From Prevotellaceae bacterium (lineage in GTDB: Bacteria; Bacteroidota; Bacteroidia; Bacteroidales; UBA932): a DNA stretch of 5,655 bases. A program made the position numbers and the translations under genes. The stretch lies in assembly GCA_031275145.1 (NCBI GenBank), contig JAISPE010000183.1, positions 1 to 5,655 of the forward strand, read 5' to 3'. Below the pieces are notes generated by a model. That model saw nothing but the letters and a program-made list of their open reading frames with translations. It did no database searches and was not told the DNA's origin. Within the stretch, counting starts at the first letter, position 1; every line of letters begins with the position of its first letter. Positions 1-5,555 of this stretch are shown here, in pieces.

Positions 1-80
1 ACTTCTCCGGTCTGATCTACAAGACCTATACGGGTATTCTCCCCTCCGATATCAATTCCTGCAATTACTTTTTTCCTCAT
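1..80 (-). CDS. ROK-family sugar kinase / transcriptional repressor, N-terminal fragment
   Basis: Only the first 26 codons are in the window; the rest of the gene lies beyond position 1. The minus strand reads from an ATG at 80-78 as MRKKVIAGIDIGGENTRIGL, continuing VDQTGEV. The pattern hydrophobic-GIDIGG-x-NT-x-x-GLVD is the N-terminal phosphate-binding (ATP) motif of ROK proteins such as bacterial glucokinase, N-acetylmannosamine kinase and NagC/XylR-type repressors. The motif starts about eight residues from the N-terminus, leaving no room for a helix-turn-helix domain ahead of it, so a cytoplasmic sugar kinase is more likely than a NagC-type repressor. Glu stands where Thr, Ser or Gln is usual (GGENT rather than GGTNT). 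The gene is divergent from lepA, with a candidate promoter at 155-124. The family call is fairly secure; the substrate cannot be determined. Confidence 0.8.
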   Translation of the reverse strand, partial: MRKKVIAGIDIGGENTRIGLVDQTGE

Positions 81-123
81 AATAATAATAAACTATTTTC
101 AAGTTAATAATTAAATTTGGCGT

Positions 124-155
124 CAAAGGTATGAATAATTTTGAAAATTGGGAAA
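124..155 (-). promoter_or_regulatory. Candidate Bacteroidetes-type promoter for the ROK gene
   Basis: On the minus strand TACCTTTG (131-124) matches the Bacteroidetes primary-sigma -7 consensus TAnnTTTG exactly. Twenty bases upstream sits TTTC (155-152), one mismatch from the -33 element TTTG. Transcription would begin around 118-115, leaving a leader of roughly 35-40 bases before the ROK start at 80. The placement is good but the -33 box is weak. Confidence 0.5.
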
Positions 156-336
156 AAATTTTGCAATACGCATAATTAAATTCCTTTTTCTACCGACATG
201 TCATCTGGTCGCGATCATGTCATTCCTGCGGGATTTTTGCCTTTACAAAATTATCGTCAATAATTTCCAGCCTGTTGAAATGGCATACTTTTTAATACAC
301 TATCAGAAATAGAAACGCTGTCTCTTTTCGACAGTT

Positions 337-367
337 TTTCGCACTTCACAGAATTTTACTAATTTTG
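337..367 (+). promoter_or_regulatory. Candidate Bacteroidetes-type promoter for lepA-waaA
   Basis: TAATTTTG (360-367) fits the -7 consensus TAnnTTTG, and TTTC (337-340) stands 19 bases upstream as an imperfect -33 box. Transcription would start near 374, about 43 bases ahead of the lepA ATG at 417. A short hairpin (CTGTC 318-322 / GACAG 330-334) followed by five Ts lies immediately upstream; it is too weak to call a terminator. The rest of the 81-416 gap holds no convincing ORF. Confidence 0.45.
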
Positions 368-416
368 CAGCCCGGATTTTTGTATATAAAACAAATAAAA
401 TCCTTTGTATAAAGAA

Positions 417-2207
417 ATGATAAATATAAGAAACTTTTGCATTATTGCTCATATAGACCATGGTAAGAGCACACTCGCCGACCGCCTGCTTCAGGCTACC
501 CGGACTTTGAACGAGAGAGATTTTCACGACCAGGTGCTGGACGATATGGATCTGGAACGCGAAAAGGGAATCACGATAAAAAGTCATGCCATACAGATGG
601 AATATTTTCAGGATAACGAAAAATATATTTTAAACCTGATCGACACTCCCGGACACGTTGATTTCTCTTACGAAGTTTCACGCGCAATTGCCTCATGCGA
701 AGGCGCACTGCTTGTCGTTGATGCGACACAGGGGATACAGGCTCAAACAATATCCAACCTTTATCTGGCGCTCGAACACGATCTGGAAATCATTCCCGTT
801 TTAAACAAAATCGATATGGATGCGGCAATGGTGGAGGAAGTAAAAGACCAGATTGTTGATTTGCTTGGATGTAAACACGACGATATTATTCCTGCAAGCG
901 CAAAAACCGGAGCCGGAGTAGATGAAATATTACGGACCATTGTCGAGAAAATCCCTGCTCCCGAAGGCGACGAAAATCTTCCTTTGCAGGCGCTGATATT
1001 CGATTCCGTATTTAACTCTTTCAGGGGGATAATCGCTTACTTTAAAGTAATTAACGGGACATTGCGGGCAGGCGACAAAGTCAAGTTTTTTGCCACGGAA
1101 AAGGAATACGAAGCCAGCGAAATCGGTACATTAAAGCTCGATCTGATTCCCGGAAACGAGATTAAAGCAGGGGACGTGGGCTACATCATTTCCGGAATTA
1201 AAACGGCTTCGGAAGTTAAAGTCGGCGACACGATAACGCACGTCGACAATCCCTGCAAATCGGCTATTTCGGGTTTTGAAGATGTGAAACCGATGGTCTT
1301 TGCCGGTCTTTACCCGACGAGTACGGATGACTATGAAGATTTGAGGGCGTCTCTGGAAAAGTTGCAGCTGAACGACGCTTCGCTGACATTTGAGCCGGAA
1401 TCGTCCCTGGCTCTGGGGTTTGGATTCCGGTGCGGTTTCCTCGGACTGCTTCACATGGAAATAGTTCAGGAAAGACTTTACCGTGAGTTCGATATGGATG
1501 TCATAACGACTGTCCCGAACGTATCTTTCAATGTGACCACAACGAAAGGCGAGGTTGTTGTCGTACACAATCCTTCGGGTTTACCCTCTCCCAATATCAT
1601 TGAAAAAGTGGAAGAACCGTATATCCATGCACAGGTCATCACGAAAACCGAGTATCTTGGCGTGGTTATGAAGCTCTGTCTTGATAAAAGAGGCGTGCTG
1701 AGAAGTCAGCATTTCATCACGACCGGCAGAGTTGAACTCACTTACGATATGCCGCTATCCGAAATCGTTTTTGATTTTTACGACAAACTCAAAAGCATAT
1801 CACGCGGTTATGCATCTTTCGACTATACGGTCGGGGAATATCATCCTGCCGATCTGGTCAAGCTGGACATACTGCTGAACGGAGAGCCGGTAGACGCTCT
1901 GTCGAGCCTCATACACAGAGAACATTCTTACGATTTCGGCCGTCGGATGTGCGAGAAACTGAAAGACCTCATCCCGCGTCAGCAGTTCGAGATAAAGATT
2001 CAGGCGGCAATAGGAGCTAAAATCATTGCACGCGAAACGATCAAAGCCCTGCGTAAGGATGTGCTGGCAAAATGTTACGGCGGCGATATTACCCGCAAAC
2101 GGAAATTGCTGGAGAAACAGAAAAAAGGTAAAAAACGCATGCGACAGGTAGGAAATGTGGAAGTCCCGCAGGAAGCCTTTCTCGCCGTACTAAAAATGGG
2201 AGATTAA
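417..2207 (+). CDS. lepA: Elongation factor 4 (LepA), ribosomal back-translocase GTPase
   Basis: LepA/EF4 is a translational GTPase that binds the ribosome and has been linked to back-translocation and to 30S subunit biogenesis. Numbering from the ATG at 417, the 596-residue product shows the G-domain motifs: G1 AHIDHGKS (11-18), the G2 region REKGITIKS (48-56), G3 DTPGH (76-80, with His80 as the catalytic histidine), G4 NKID (130-133) and G5 SAK (161-163). The EF-G-like domains II, III and V follow, with the strongly LepA-like stretch FRCGFLGLLHMEIVQERL (337-354). The LepA-specific C-terminal domain ends in the conserved basic segment CYGGDITRKRKLLEKQKKGK (553-572). The open frame begins at a TTG at 405, but the ATG at 417 gives the family-typical MxNIRNFCIIAHIDHGKST start and the usual length of about 595. 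No clear Shine-Dalgarno sequence is visible, as is common in this phylum. The gene appears intact and is followed 53 bp later by waaA. Confidence 0.97.
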   Translation: MINIRNFCIIAHIDHGKSTLADRLLQATRTLNERDFHDQVLDDMDLEREKGITIKSHAIQMEYFQDNEKYILNLIDTPGHVDFSYEVSRAIASCEGALLVVDATQGIQAQTISNLYLALEHDLEIIPVLNKIDMDAAMVEEVKDQIVDLLGCKHDDIIPASAKTGAGVDEILRTIVEKIPAPEGDENLPLQALIFDSVFNSFRGIIAYFKVINGTLRAGDKVKFFATEKEYEASEIGTLKLDLIPGNEIKAGDVGYIISGIKTASEVKVGDTITHVDNPCKSAISGFEDVKPMVFAGLYPTSTDDYEDLRASLEKLQLNDASLTFEPESSLALGFGFRCGFLGLLHMEIVQERLYREFDMDVITTVPNVSFNVTTTKGEVVVVHNPSGLPSPNIIEKVEEPYIHAQVITKTEYLGVVMKLCLDKRGVLRSQHFITTGRVELTYDMPLSEIVFDFYDKLKSISRGYASFDYTVGEYHPADLVKLDILLNGEPVDALSSLIHREHSYDFGRRMCEKLKDLIPRQQFEIKIQAAIGAKIIARETIKALRKDVLAKCYGGDITRKRKLLEKQKKGKKRMRQVGNVEVPQEAFLAVLKMGD

Positions 2208-2260
2208 CGTATTATGCATAAAATACAGTTCAATACTTAACATAAAACTTGTAAGCAGAC

Positions 2261-3496
2261 ATGTACACTATATTAGCCTGTCTTGTATATCTGATTGCCT
2301 GCATGGCATATCCCTTCAACCGCAAAGTCCGGGCACGGATAAAAGGACAGAACAACAATATCGGCAGAATCAGAAAGGAACGCAAAAATATCACAGGACC
2401 GCTGGTATGGATGCATTGCGCTTCGCTGGGCGAATTTGAACAGGGAAAACCTTTACTGGAGGCTTTTCTGAAACAGAATCCCGAATACAAATCTCTGGTT
2501 ACGTTTTTTTCTCCTTCGGGATTCGTTCCAAGTCAGGGATATAAAACGGCCGATATGATTGCGTACATCCCCTGGGATACCCGTTATAATGCAAAAAGGT
2601 TTCTGAATGCGGTAAATCCGTCCACAGTGTTCTGGATAAAATACGATTACTGGAAAAATCATCTTAAACAGATTAAAAAAAGAAATATCCCCTGTTATTT
2701 AATATCCGCAACCTTTCGCCCGAATCAGTATTTTTTCAACCCGTTACTGAAATGGGCAAGTCCTCTGCAATATTTTACGCGGTTATTTGTCCAGACCGAA
2801 CAGTCGAAACAGTTGCTTTCCGCTATGGGGATCAACAACGTCACCGTTACGGGAGATACACGTTTCGACCGTGTACGCAAAATTGCCGCCGAAGATGTCA
2901 GTTATCCTGTTGTGGAACGGTTCGCGCATTCGTCGCGGAAAGTATTGATAGCCGGCAGTTCATGGCCAAGGGATGAAACAGTCATTGCCGAAGCGCTAAG
3001 ACAAATTCCCGGCATCAAGCTGATACTTGTTCCTCACGAGATCAATCCCGAACGGATCGAACTGTCGGAACAGACTTTCTCTTTTTGCAAAACACTGAGA
3101 TATACGCAGGCTGAACAGGAAAACCCCGAAGAAGCCGGTGTGCTGATTGTCGATACTATCGGTATTCTTTCGGCAATATACCGCTATGCCGACGCCGCTT
3201 ATATCGGCTGCGGTTTCGACAACGGAATACACAATATCCTTGAAGCCGCCGTTTACGGGATACCGGTAACTTTCGGTCCGAAATACAGTAAATTCGAAGA
3301 GGCTAAAAAACTGATTTCCGCCGGCGGTGCAACGCCAATAAATAATGCCGGAGAACTGTATTCTCTGCTAAACGTATGGTTCAATGACGATAACGAAGAA
3401 CGGAAAAGACAGGGGAAAATCTGCGCCGATTATGTTGAACACAATTCCGGAATAACGGAAAAAATACTTGACGGGTTGAAAATCCGGAACTCCTGA
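2261..3496 (+). CDS. waaA: 3-deoxy-D-manno-octulosonic acid (Kdo) transferase
   Basis: WaaA/KdtA transfers Kdo from CMP-Kdo onto lipid IVA or a similar lipid A precursor at the inner face of the cytoplasmic membrane, the first step of LPS core assembly. The 411-residue product begins with a hydrophobic anchor (about 2-18). The GT-B N-terminal domain follows, with HCASLGEFEQG (52-62), in which Glu58 is the probable catalytic base, and YIPWDT (102-107). Further on are WIKYDYW (125-131), TGDTRFDRV (197-205), GSSW (233-236), PHE (258-260), VDTIGILSAIY (297-307) and the CMP-Kdo-binding segment GCGFDNGIHNILEAA (316-330). The GIHN form, as I recall it, is typical of Bacteroidetes enzymes, where proteobacterial ones have GGHN. 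Length is normal for the family (about 400-430). No promoter motif is visible in the 53-bp gap after lepA, so co-transcription is likely. Whether one or two Kdo units are added cannot be read from the sequence. Confidence 0.95.
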   Translation: MYTILACLVYLIACMAYPFNRKVRARIKGQNNNIGRIRKERKNITGPLVWMHCASLGEFEQGKPLLEAFLKQNPEYKSLVTFFSPSGFVPSQGYKTADMIAYIPWDTRYNAKRFLNAVNPSTVFWIKYDYWKNHLKQIKKRNIPCYLISATFRPNQYFFNPLLKWASPLQYFTRLFVQTEQSKQLLSAMGINNVTVTGDTRFDRVRKIAAEDVSYPVVERFAHSSRKVLIAGSSWPRDETVIAEALRQIPGIKLILVPHEINPERIELSEQTFSFCKTLRYTQAEQENPEEAGVLIVDTIGILSAIYRYADAAYIGCGFDNGIHNILEAAVYGIPVTFGPKYSKFEEAKKLISAGGATPINNAGELYSLLNVWFNDDNEERKRQGKICADYVEHNSGITEKILDGLKIRNS

Positions 3497-3579
3497 GCCG
3501 CATAAGATTGATATATATAGCGTTTTAATTAAAATCATATCGCAAAACGTTACTGTCGCGATCTGTGCAGGAATTACCG

Positions 3580-3636
3580 CATTTTTTTACCTCAAAGGTT
3601 TCACAAAGAACTGTCGTGCGTTAGCCCTTTGTGGTA
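3580..3636. repeat. Dispersed CACAAAG/CTTTGTG repeat, left copy (palindromic)
   Basis: CATTTTTTTACC followed by tCAAAGG (3580-3598) matches 5163-5181 in direct orientation at 18 of 19 bases. The second half, GAACTGTCGT...CCTTTGTGGTA (3608-3636), matches the reverse complement of 5171-5217 at 26 of 29 bases once an 18-base gap is allowed. The two halves are also mutually complementary (TACCTCAAAGG 3588-3598 against CCTTTGTGGTA 3626-3636, 10 of 11), so the unit could fold into a hairpin with a 27-base loop. It abuts the left end of the insertion sequence. It looks like an intergenic repeat family; its copy number elsewhere is unknown. Confidence 0.7.
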
Positions 3637-3640
3637 CGTC

Positions 3641-3663
3641 CCCTGCGGCAGGGTGTTAAAACC
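3641..3663 (+). repeat. Left terminal inverted repeat of the insertion sequence
   Basis: CCCTGCGGCAGGG (3641-3653) forms a 5-bp stem with a 3-base loop. It runs into TGTTAAAACC, the part shared with the right end. It lies 78 bases before the transposase ATG. Confidence 0.65.
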
Positions 3664-3686
3664 TTCACAATCGATACCGGATTACA

Positions 3687-3711
3687 CTTTTCCGGAAAAG
3701 CATTATCTTTG
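3687..3711 (+). promoter_or_regulatory. Transposase promoter with overlapping 14-bp perfect palindrome
   Basis: TATCTTTG (3704-3711) is an exact match to the Bacteroidetes -7 consensus, placing the start of transcription near 3718, about 24 bases ahead of the transposase ATG at 3742. No good -33 TTTG is visible at the right distance. Instead, the spacer holds the perfect palindrome CTTTTCCGGAAAAG (3687-3700). This could be an operator for a dimeric repressor or an architectural site; its role is inferred from position only. Confidence 0.6.
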
Positions 3712-3741
3712 CGTCCGTTAAATATTAAAAATAAAAAGAGT

Positions 3742-4906
3742 ATGGATACGAAAAGAGAAAAAAAGTTATCGAAAGAATTGACATTGAAGGCACAGTCCTT
3801 ACAGGAAAGCGAGAGTCGCCGCATGCATTCAGCGCATGAGTTGTCATTATGTAAGGCAGCCTTAAGAAAGCAGAATAAAAGACAGCAATATACGGATAAA
3901 AGTCGCGACAGGTACAAAGAGGAGAATAAAGCATTGCGCAAAGCGAATGAGAAGCTTGAGCAGGAGAATAAAGCACTGCGCAAATCGAAAGAGAAACTGG
4001 AGCATGAGAAAGAGCAGCTGGAGCGGAAGGCAGAAGATTTGGAATCACAGTTACAGAGAAGAATCCCTTCAGAATCGTCAGGCTCCCCGATAGAACGCCA
4101 TAAATATATGGATTTTATAGTAGCCATATGTGTAGAAATATGTGTAACATGTCACTGCGGCTTGCGGACAGCGATAAAAATACTGGGGATATTCAAAAAA
4201 CGCTGTCCGTATATTCCGCTATACGAAATCCCCTCACACAACAGCATATCGAACTGGATACACAAGTGTGGCTATGAAGAGTATGGAAAGCGTGGAACAG
4301 ACATGCCTGAGCGTTATGCTCTGATAATTGATGAGAGTATGATGGTCGGCAGTGAGAAATTAATGCTTGTTTTGGGAGTTCCTGCTGAAAAAGAGGGAGA
4401 AAAAAGTTTGACACTTGGAGATGCTAAGGTACTGTATATGGGTGTACGGAAAAGCTGGACAGGGAACGACATCGAAAAAGTCCTGGATGAGATAAAAGAA
4501 AAAACAGGACAGTCTCCTGTATATGTAATCAGCGACAATGCCGTTACAATAAGTAAAGCCGTGAACGGCAAAGGATATGTACATGTACGCGATGCGGGGC
4601 ACAGCATGGCGCTTGCCGTTCAGCATGAATATGAAAAACAGGAAGACTTCAAGTCCCTTATGAAGCCGGTCGCTGACGTAAAATTCAAAGAGATAAAGCA
4701 AAAAAATCTCCCGATCCGATGAACGGTGTCACCGGACAAATTTCCTTCTGCCTGTCCTGACGAAACTGAAAGCCGAACCCGATCTTGACAGCAGCTGTTT
4801 TAAGGTATATCTGGAAAATGTGTTGTTGCGGGATATAAACGAATGGAAAAACACGTATTTGTCTGAAAACAGAGCGGTTAAACGAAGAAAAATGCTCGCA
4901 GGATAG
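3742..4906 (+). pseudogene. IS transposase with N-terminal coiled coil, internally deleted and frameshifted
   Basis: The readable part runs from the ATG at 3742 to a stop at 4720-4722 (326 residues). Residues 1-60 are basic. Residues 61-102 are three 14-residue heptad-type repeats (ENKALRKANEKLEQ and two relatives) that should form a coiled coil. A segment with helix-turn-helix character follows (GLRTAIKILGIF at 140-151, SHNSISNWIHKCG at 165-177). Next come two probable acidic residues of a DDE catalytic core, Asp197 in ALIIDES and Asp265 in VYVISDNA. No matching downstream glutamate domain is present. Past the stop, coding sense continues in other frames: KAKKSPDPMNGVTGQI at about 4695-4742, then FLLPVLTKLKAEPDLDSSCF and onward to NRAVKRRKMLAG and a TAG at 4904-4906. 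The copy has therefore lost an internal piece near 4690 and gained a second shift near 4740. The frame upstream is open from a GTG at 3631, but that start lies outside the inverted repeat and ahead of the promoter, so 3742 is preferred. Confidence 0.75.
3922..4047 (+). repeat. Three 42-bp tandem repeats encoding the transposase coiled coil
   Basis: Units at 3922-3963, 3964-4005 and 4006-4047 each encode 14 residues, two heptads. Units 1 and 2 match at 36 of 42 bases (ENKALRK-x-x-EKLE-x); unit 3 is more diverged (EKEQLERKAEDLES). The in-frame unit length suggests that duplication extended the coiled coil. Confidence 0.8.
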
Positions 4907-4933
4907 ACTAAAAAATTCCACGGTAGAAAGGCC

Positions 4934-4959
4934 GGTTTGGACACCCTACCTGTTAGGGT
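4934..4959 (-). repeat. Right terminal inverted repeat of the insertion sequence
   Basis: GGTTTGGACACCCT (4934-4947) is the inverted counterpart of 3650-3663. It is followed by a 6-bp hairpin, ACCCTA (4943-4948) / TAGGGT (4954-4959), with a 5-base loop. It starts 28 bases after the last recognisable transposase codon. Confidence 0.65.
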
Positions 4960-5162
4960 TCCCTTATCCAATTCACAAAAATAGACCGCGCGAGGAATAA
5001 AATATACGTAAGAGGTGAGAAATAAATAAAATATAACGGTTAAAAACCTCATTTTTACCTAATTCAAAATAACAAAACAACCTAAGCATCAACAATGTAT
5101 GCCCGTATTCCAACCTCATTAAACCGAACCGGATGCCGTCGATTTAAAGGTCGCTCCATTAT
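4960..5162. other. AT-rich intergenic stretch with no recognisable gene
   Basis: I see no supported gene on either strand. A 53-codon frame from 5095 to 5256 runs through the downstream repeats and is considered accidental. A 9-base direct repeat AACCTCATT occurs at 5045-5053 and 5112-5120 and is probably chance. Confidence 0.6.
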
Positions 5163-5217
5163 CATTTTTTTACCACAAAGGCACAAAGAAGCACAAAGAG
5201 CTGGCGTACGACAGTTC
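5163..5217. repeat. Dispersed CACAAAG/CTTTGTG repeat, right copy
   Basis: CATTTTTTTACC is followed by three closely spaced CACAAAG units (5175-5199) and then CTGGCGTACGACAG. Compared with the left copy at 3608-3636, it is inverted and carries an additional 18 bases made of two CTTTGTG-type units, so the short motif has apparently expanded or contracted between copies. It runs directly into the TTCATCGTTCATAC array. Confidence 0.75.
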
Positions 5218-5256
5218 ATCGTTCATACTTCATCGTTCATACTTCACCGTTCATAA
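5215..5256. repeat. 14-bp tandem repeat, three units
   Basis: TTCATCGTTCATAC occurs at 5215-5228 and identically at 5229-5242. A third unit, TTCACCGTTCATAA (5243-5256), differs at two positions. Each unit itself contains TTCAt/c and GTTCAT sub-repeats. No function is evident. Confidence 0.9.
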
Positions 5257-5291
5257 ATTTTGTTAAATATTTCATAAATTTTGTTAAATAT
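5250..5291. repeat. 21-bp tandem repeat, two perfect units
   Basis: The unit begins TTCATAAATTTTG and ends TTAAATAT. It is present at 5250-5270 and 5271-5291 without a mismatch. Its start overlaps the last 14-bp unit through the shared TTCATAA. It is very AT-rich and lies just upstream of the 5326 promoter motif. Confidence 0.9.
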
Positions 5292-5325
5292 TCAACTTTT
5301 ATGTACAGCATAATAAAAAATACTT

Positions 5326-5333
5326 TATCTTTG
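5326..5333 (+). promoter_or_regulatory. Candidate Bacteroidetes -7 promoter element
   Basis: TATCTTTG followed by CAC is an exact TAnnTTTG match and repeats the form seen in front of the transposase. Transcription would begin near 5340. No convincing -33 TTTG is found 19-21 bases upstream. It would drive the small frame at 5383 or a leader transcript into the gene at the window edge. Confidence 0.5.
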
Positions 5334-5382
5334 CACTTTCTTTGAAGTAAAAAATATAGGAATTATTAAACAGTAAGTCGAA

Positions 5383-5490
5383 ATGAAGCGTGTTTTATCA
5401 TATAAAAAGTTTGTTCAGGGTGCAGTGATTTTTTCTGAAAATTTAACTGTTTCCGAACACTTTGGCACGATTTTTGCACACACACAATAA
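5383..5490 (+). CDS. Possible small protein, 35 residues, unknown
   Basis: ATG at 5383 opens a 35-residue frame reading MKRVLSYKKFVQGAVIFSEN and ending GTIFAHTQ, with a TAA at 5488-5490. It starts about 43 bases after the predicted start site of the 5326 promoter, a normal leader length, and the region ahead of it is A-rich, as at many Bacteroidetes starts. Against it, the last third overlaps the sigma-54 motif at 5462-5478 and the product resembles nothing I recognise. It could be a leader peptide or accidental. Confidence 0.25.
   Translation: MKRVLSYKKFVQGAVIFSENLTVSEHFGTIFAHTQ
5462..5478 (+). promoter_or_regulatory. Sigma-54 (RpoN) -24/-12 promoter
   Basis: TTGGCACG (5462-5469), a 4-base spacer ATTT, and TTGCA (5474-5478) match the sigma-54 consensus TTGGCACG-N4-TTGCw completely, including the essential GG (5464-5465) and GC (5476-5477) at the correct 12-base spacing. 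Transcription would start around 5489 and read rightward into the frame that is open at the window end. Such promoters need an AAA+ enhancer-binding activator; no activator gene or certain enhancer site is visible in the window. Confidence 0.7.
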
Positions 5491-5502
5491 CAACGTTTTG
5501 CA

Positions 5503-5530
5503 GCTGTTTGGAAAACAGCAAACTGTTTTC
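5503..5530 (+). promoter_or_regulatory. Two overlapping, mutually exclusive hairpins in the leader
   Basis: GCTGTTT (5503-5509) can pair with AAACAGC (5513-5519) over a 3-base loop, or GAAAACAG (5511-5518) can pair with CTGTTTTC (5523-5530) over a 4-base loop. The central AAACAG is shared, so only one can form. The pair lies 14-41 bases after the predicted sigma-54 start site. No T-run follows either stem, so neither is an intrinsic terminator; the second could instead be a binding site for a dimeric protein. Confidence 0.5.
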
Positions 5531-5555
5531 AATTTCAGGTGGTGATTTAAAAAGT

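Larger units (their letters stand above)
3641..4959 (+). mobile_element. Degenerate insertion sequence of unassigned family, about 1.3 kb
   Basis: The element consists of a broken transposase gene between imperfect terminal inverted repeats. The left end carries AGGGTGTTAAAACC (3650-3663) and the reverse complement of the right end AGGGTGTCCAAACC (4947-4934), matching at 12 of 14. Both ends also carry CCCT slightly further out, with a 2-base spacing difference, which sets the approximate outer limits at 3641 and 4959. I could not find a convincing target-site duplication, so the boundaries are good to perhaps 10 bases. I do not recognise the IS family. The copy cannot encode an intact transposase and is presumably immobile unless helped in trans by a full copy elsewhere in the genome. 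Confidence 0.75.

Noticed and set aside
318..339. Terminator-like hairpin with T-run upstream of lepA
   Set aside because: The stem is only 5 bp with a 7-base loop, and no plus-strand gene in the window ends there.
405..416. TTG start for lepA
   Set aside because: It would add four non-conserved residues; the ATG at 417 reproduces the conserved family N-terminus and length.
1131..1568. 145-codon minus-strand open frame inside lepA
   Set aside because: It is wholly antisense to well-conserved LepA domains and its product resembles no family; a shadow frame.
3539..3562. ATCGC/GCGAT inverted repeat after waaA as a terminator
   Set aside because: It has a five-base stem, a 14-base loop and no following T-run; the nearby TTTTAATTAAAA palindrome at 3523-3534 is too AT-rich to terminate.
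3631..3741. Extended transposase start at GTG 3631
   Set aside because: The added 37 residues would be read from the IS inverted repeat and from its promoter, which ends at 3711, so the ATG at 3742 is the sensible start.
3621..4127. 168-codon minus-strand frame opposite the transposase N-terminus
   Set aside because: Its Ser/Phe/Leu-rich repeats are the antisense of the Lys/Glu-rich coiled-coil repeats, so it is a by-product of that composition.
4729..5052. 107-codon minus-strand frame over the IS right end
   Set aside because: It crosses the transposase tail and the right inverted repeat, and its product looks like random AT-rich translation; the plus strand is the coding one here.
5095..5256. 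53-codon plus-strand frame
   Set aside because: More than half of it is translation of the CACAAAG and TTCATCGTTCATAC repeats; it has no promoter or recognisable product.
5163..5291. Repeat cluster considered as a CRISPR array
   Set aside because: The units are contiguous or tandem with no unique spacers of regular length and no cas genes nearby.
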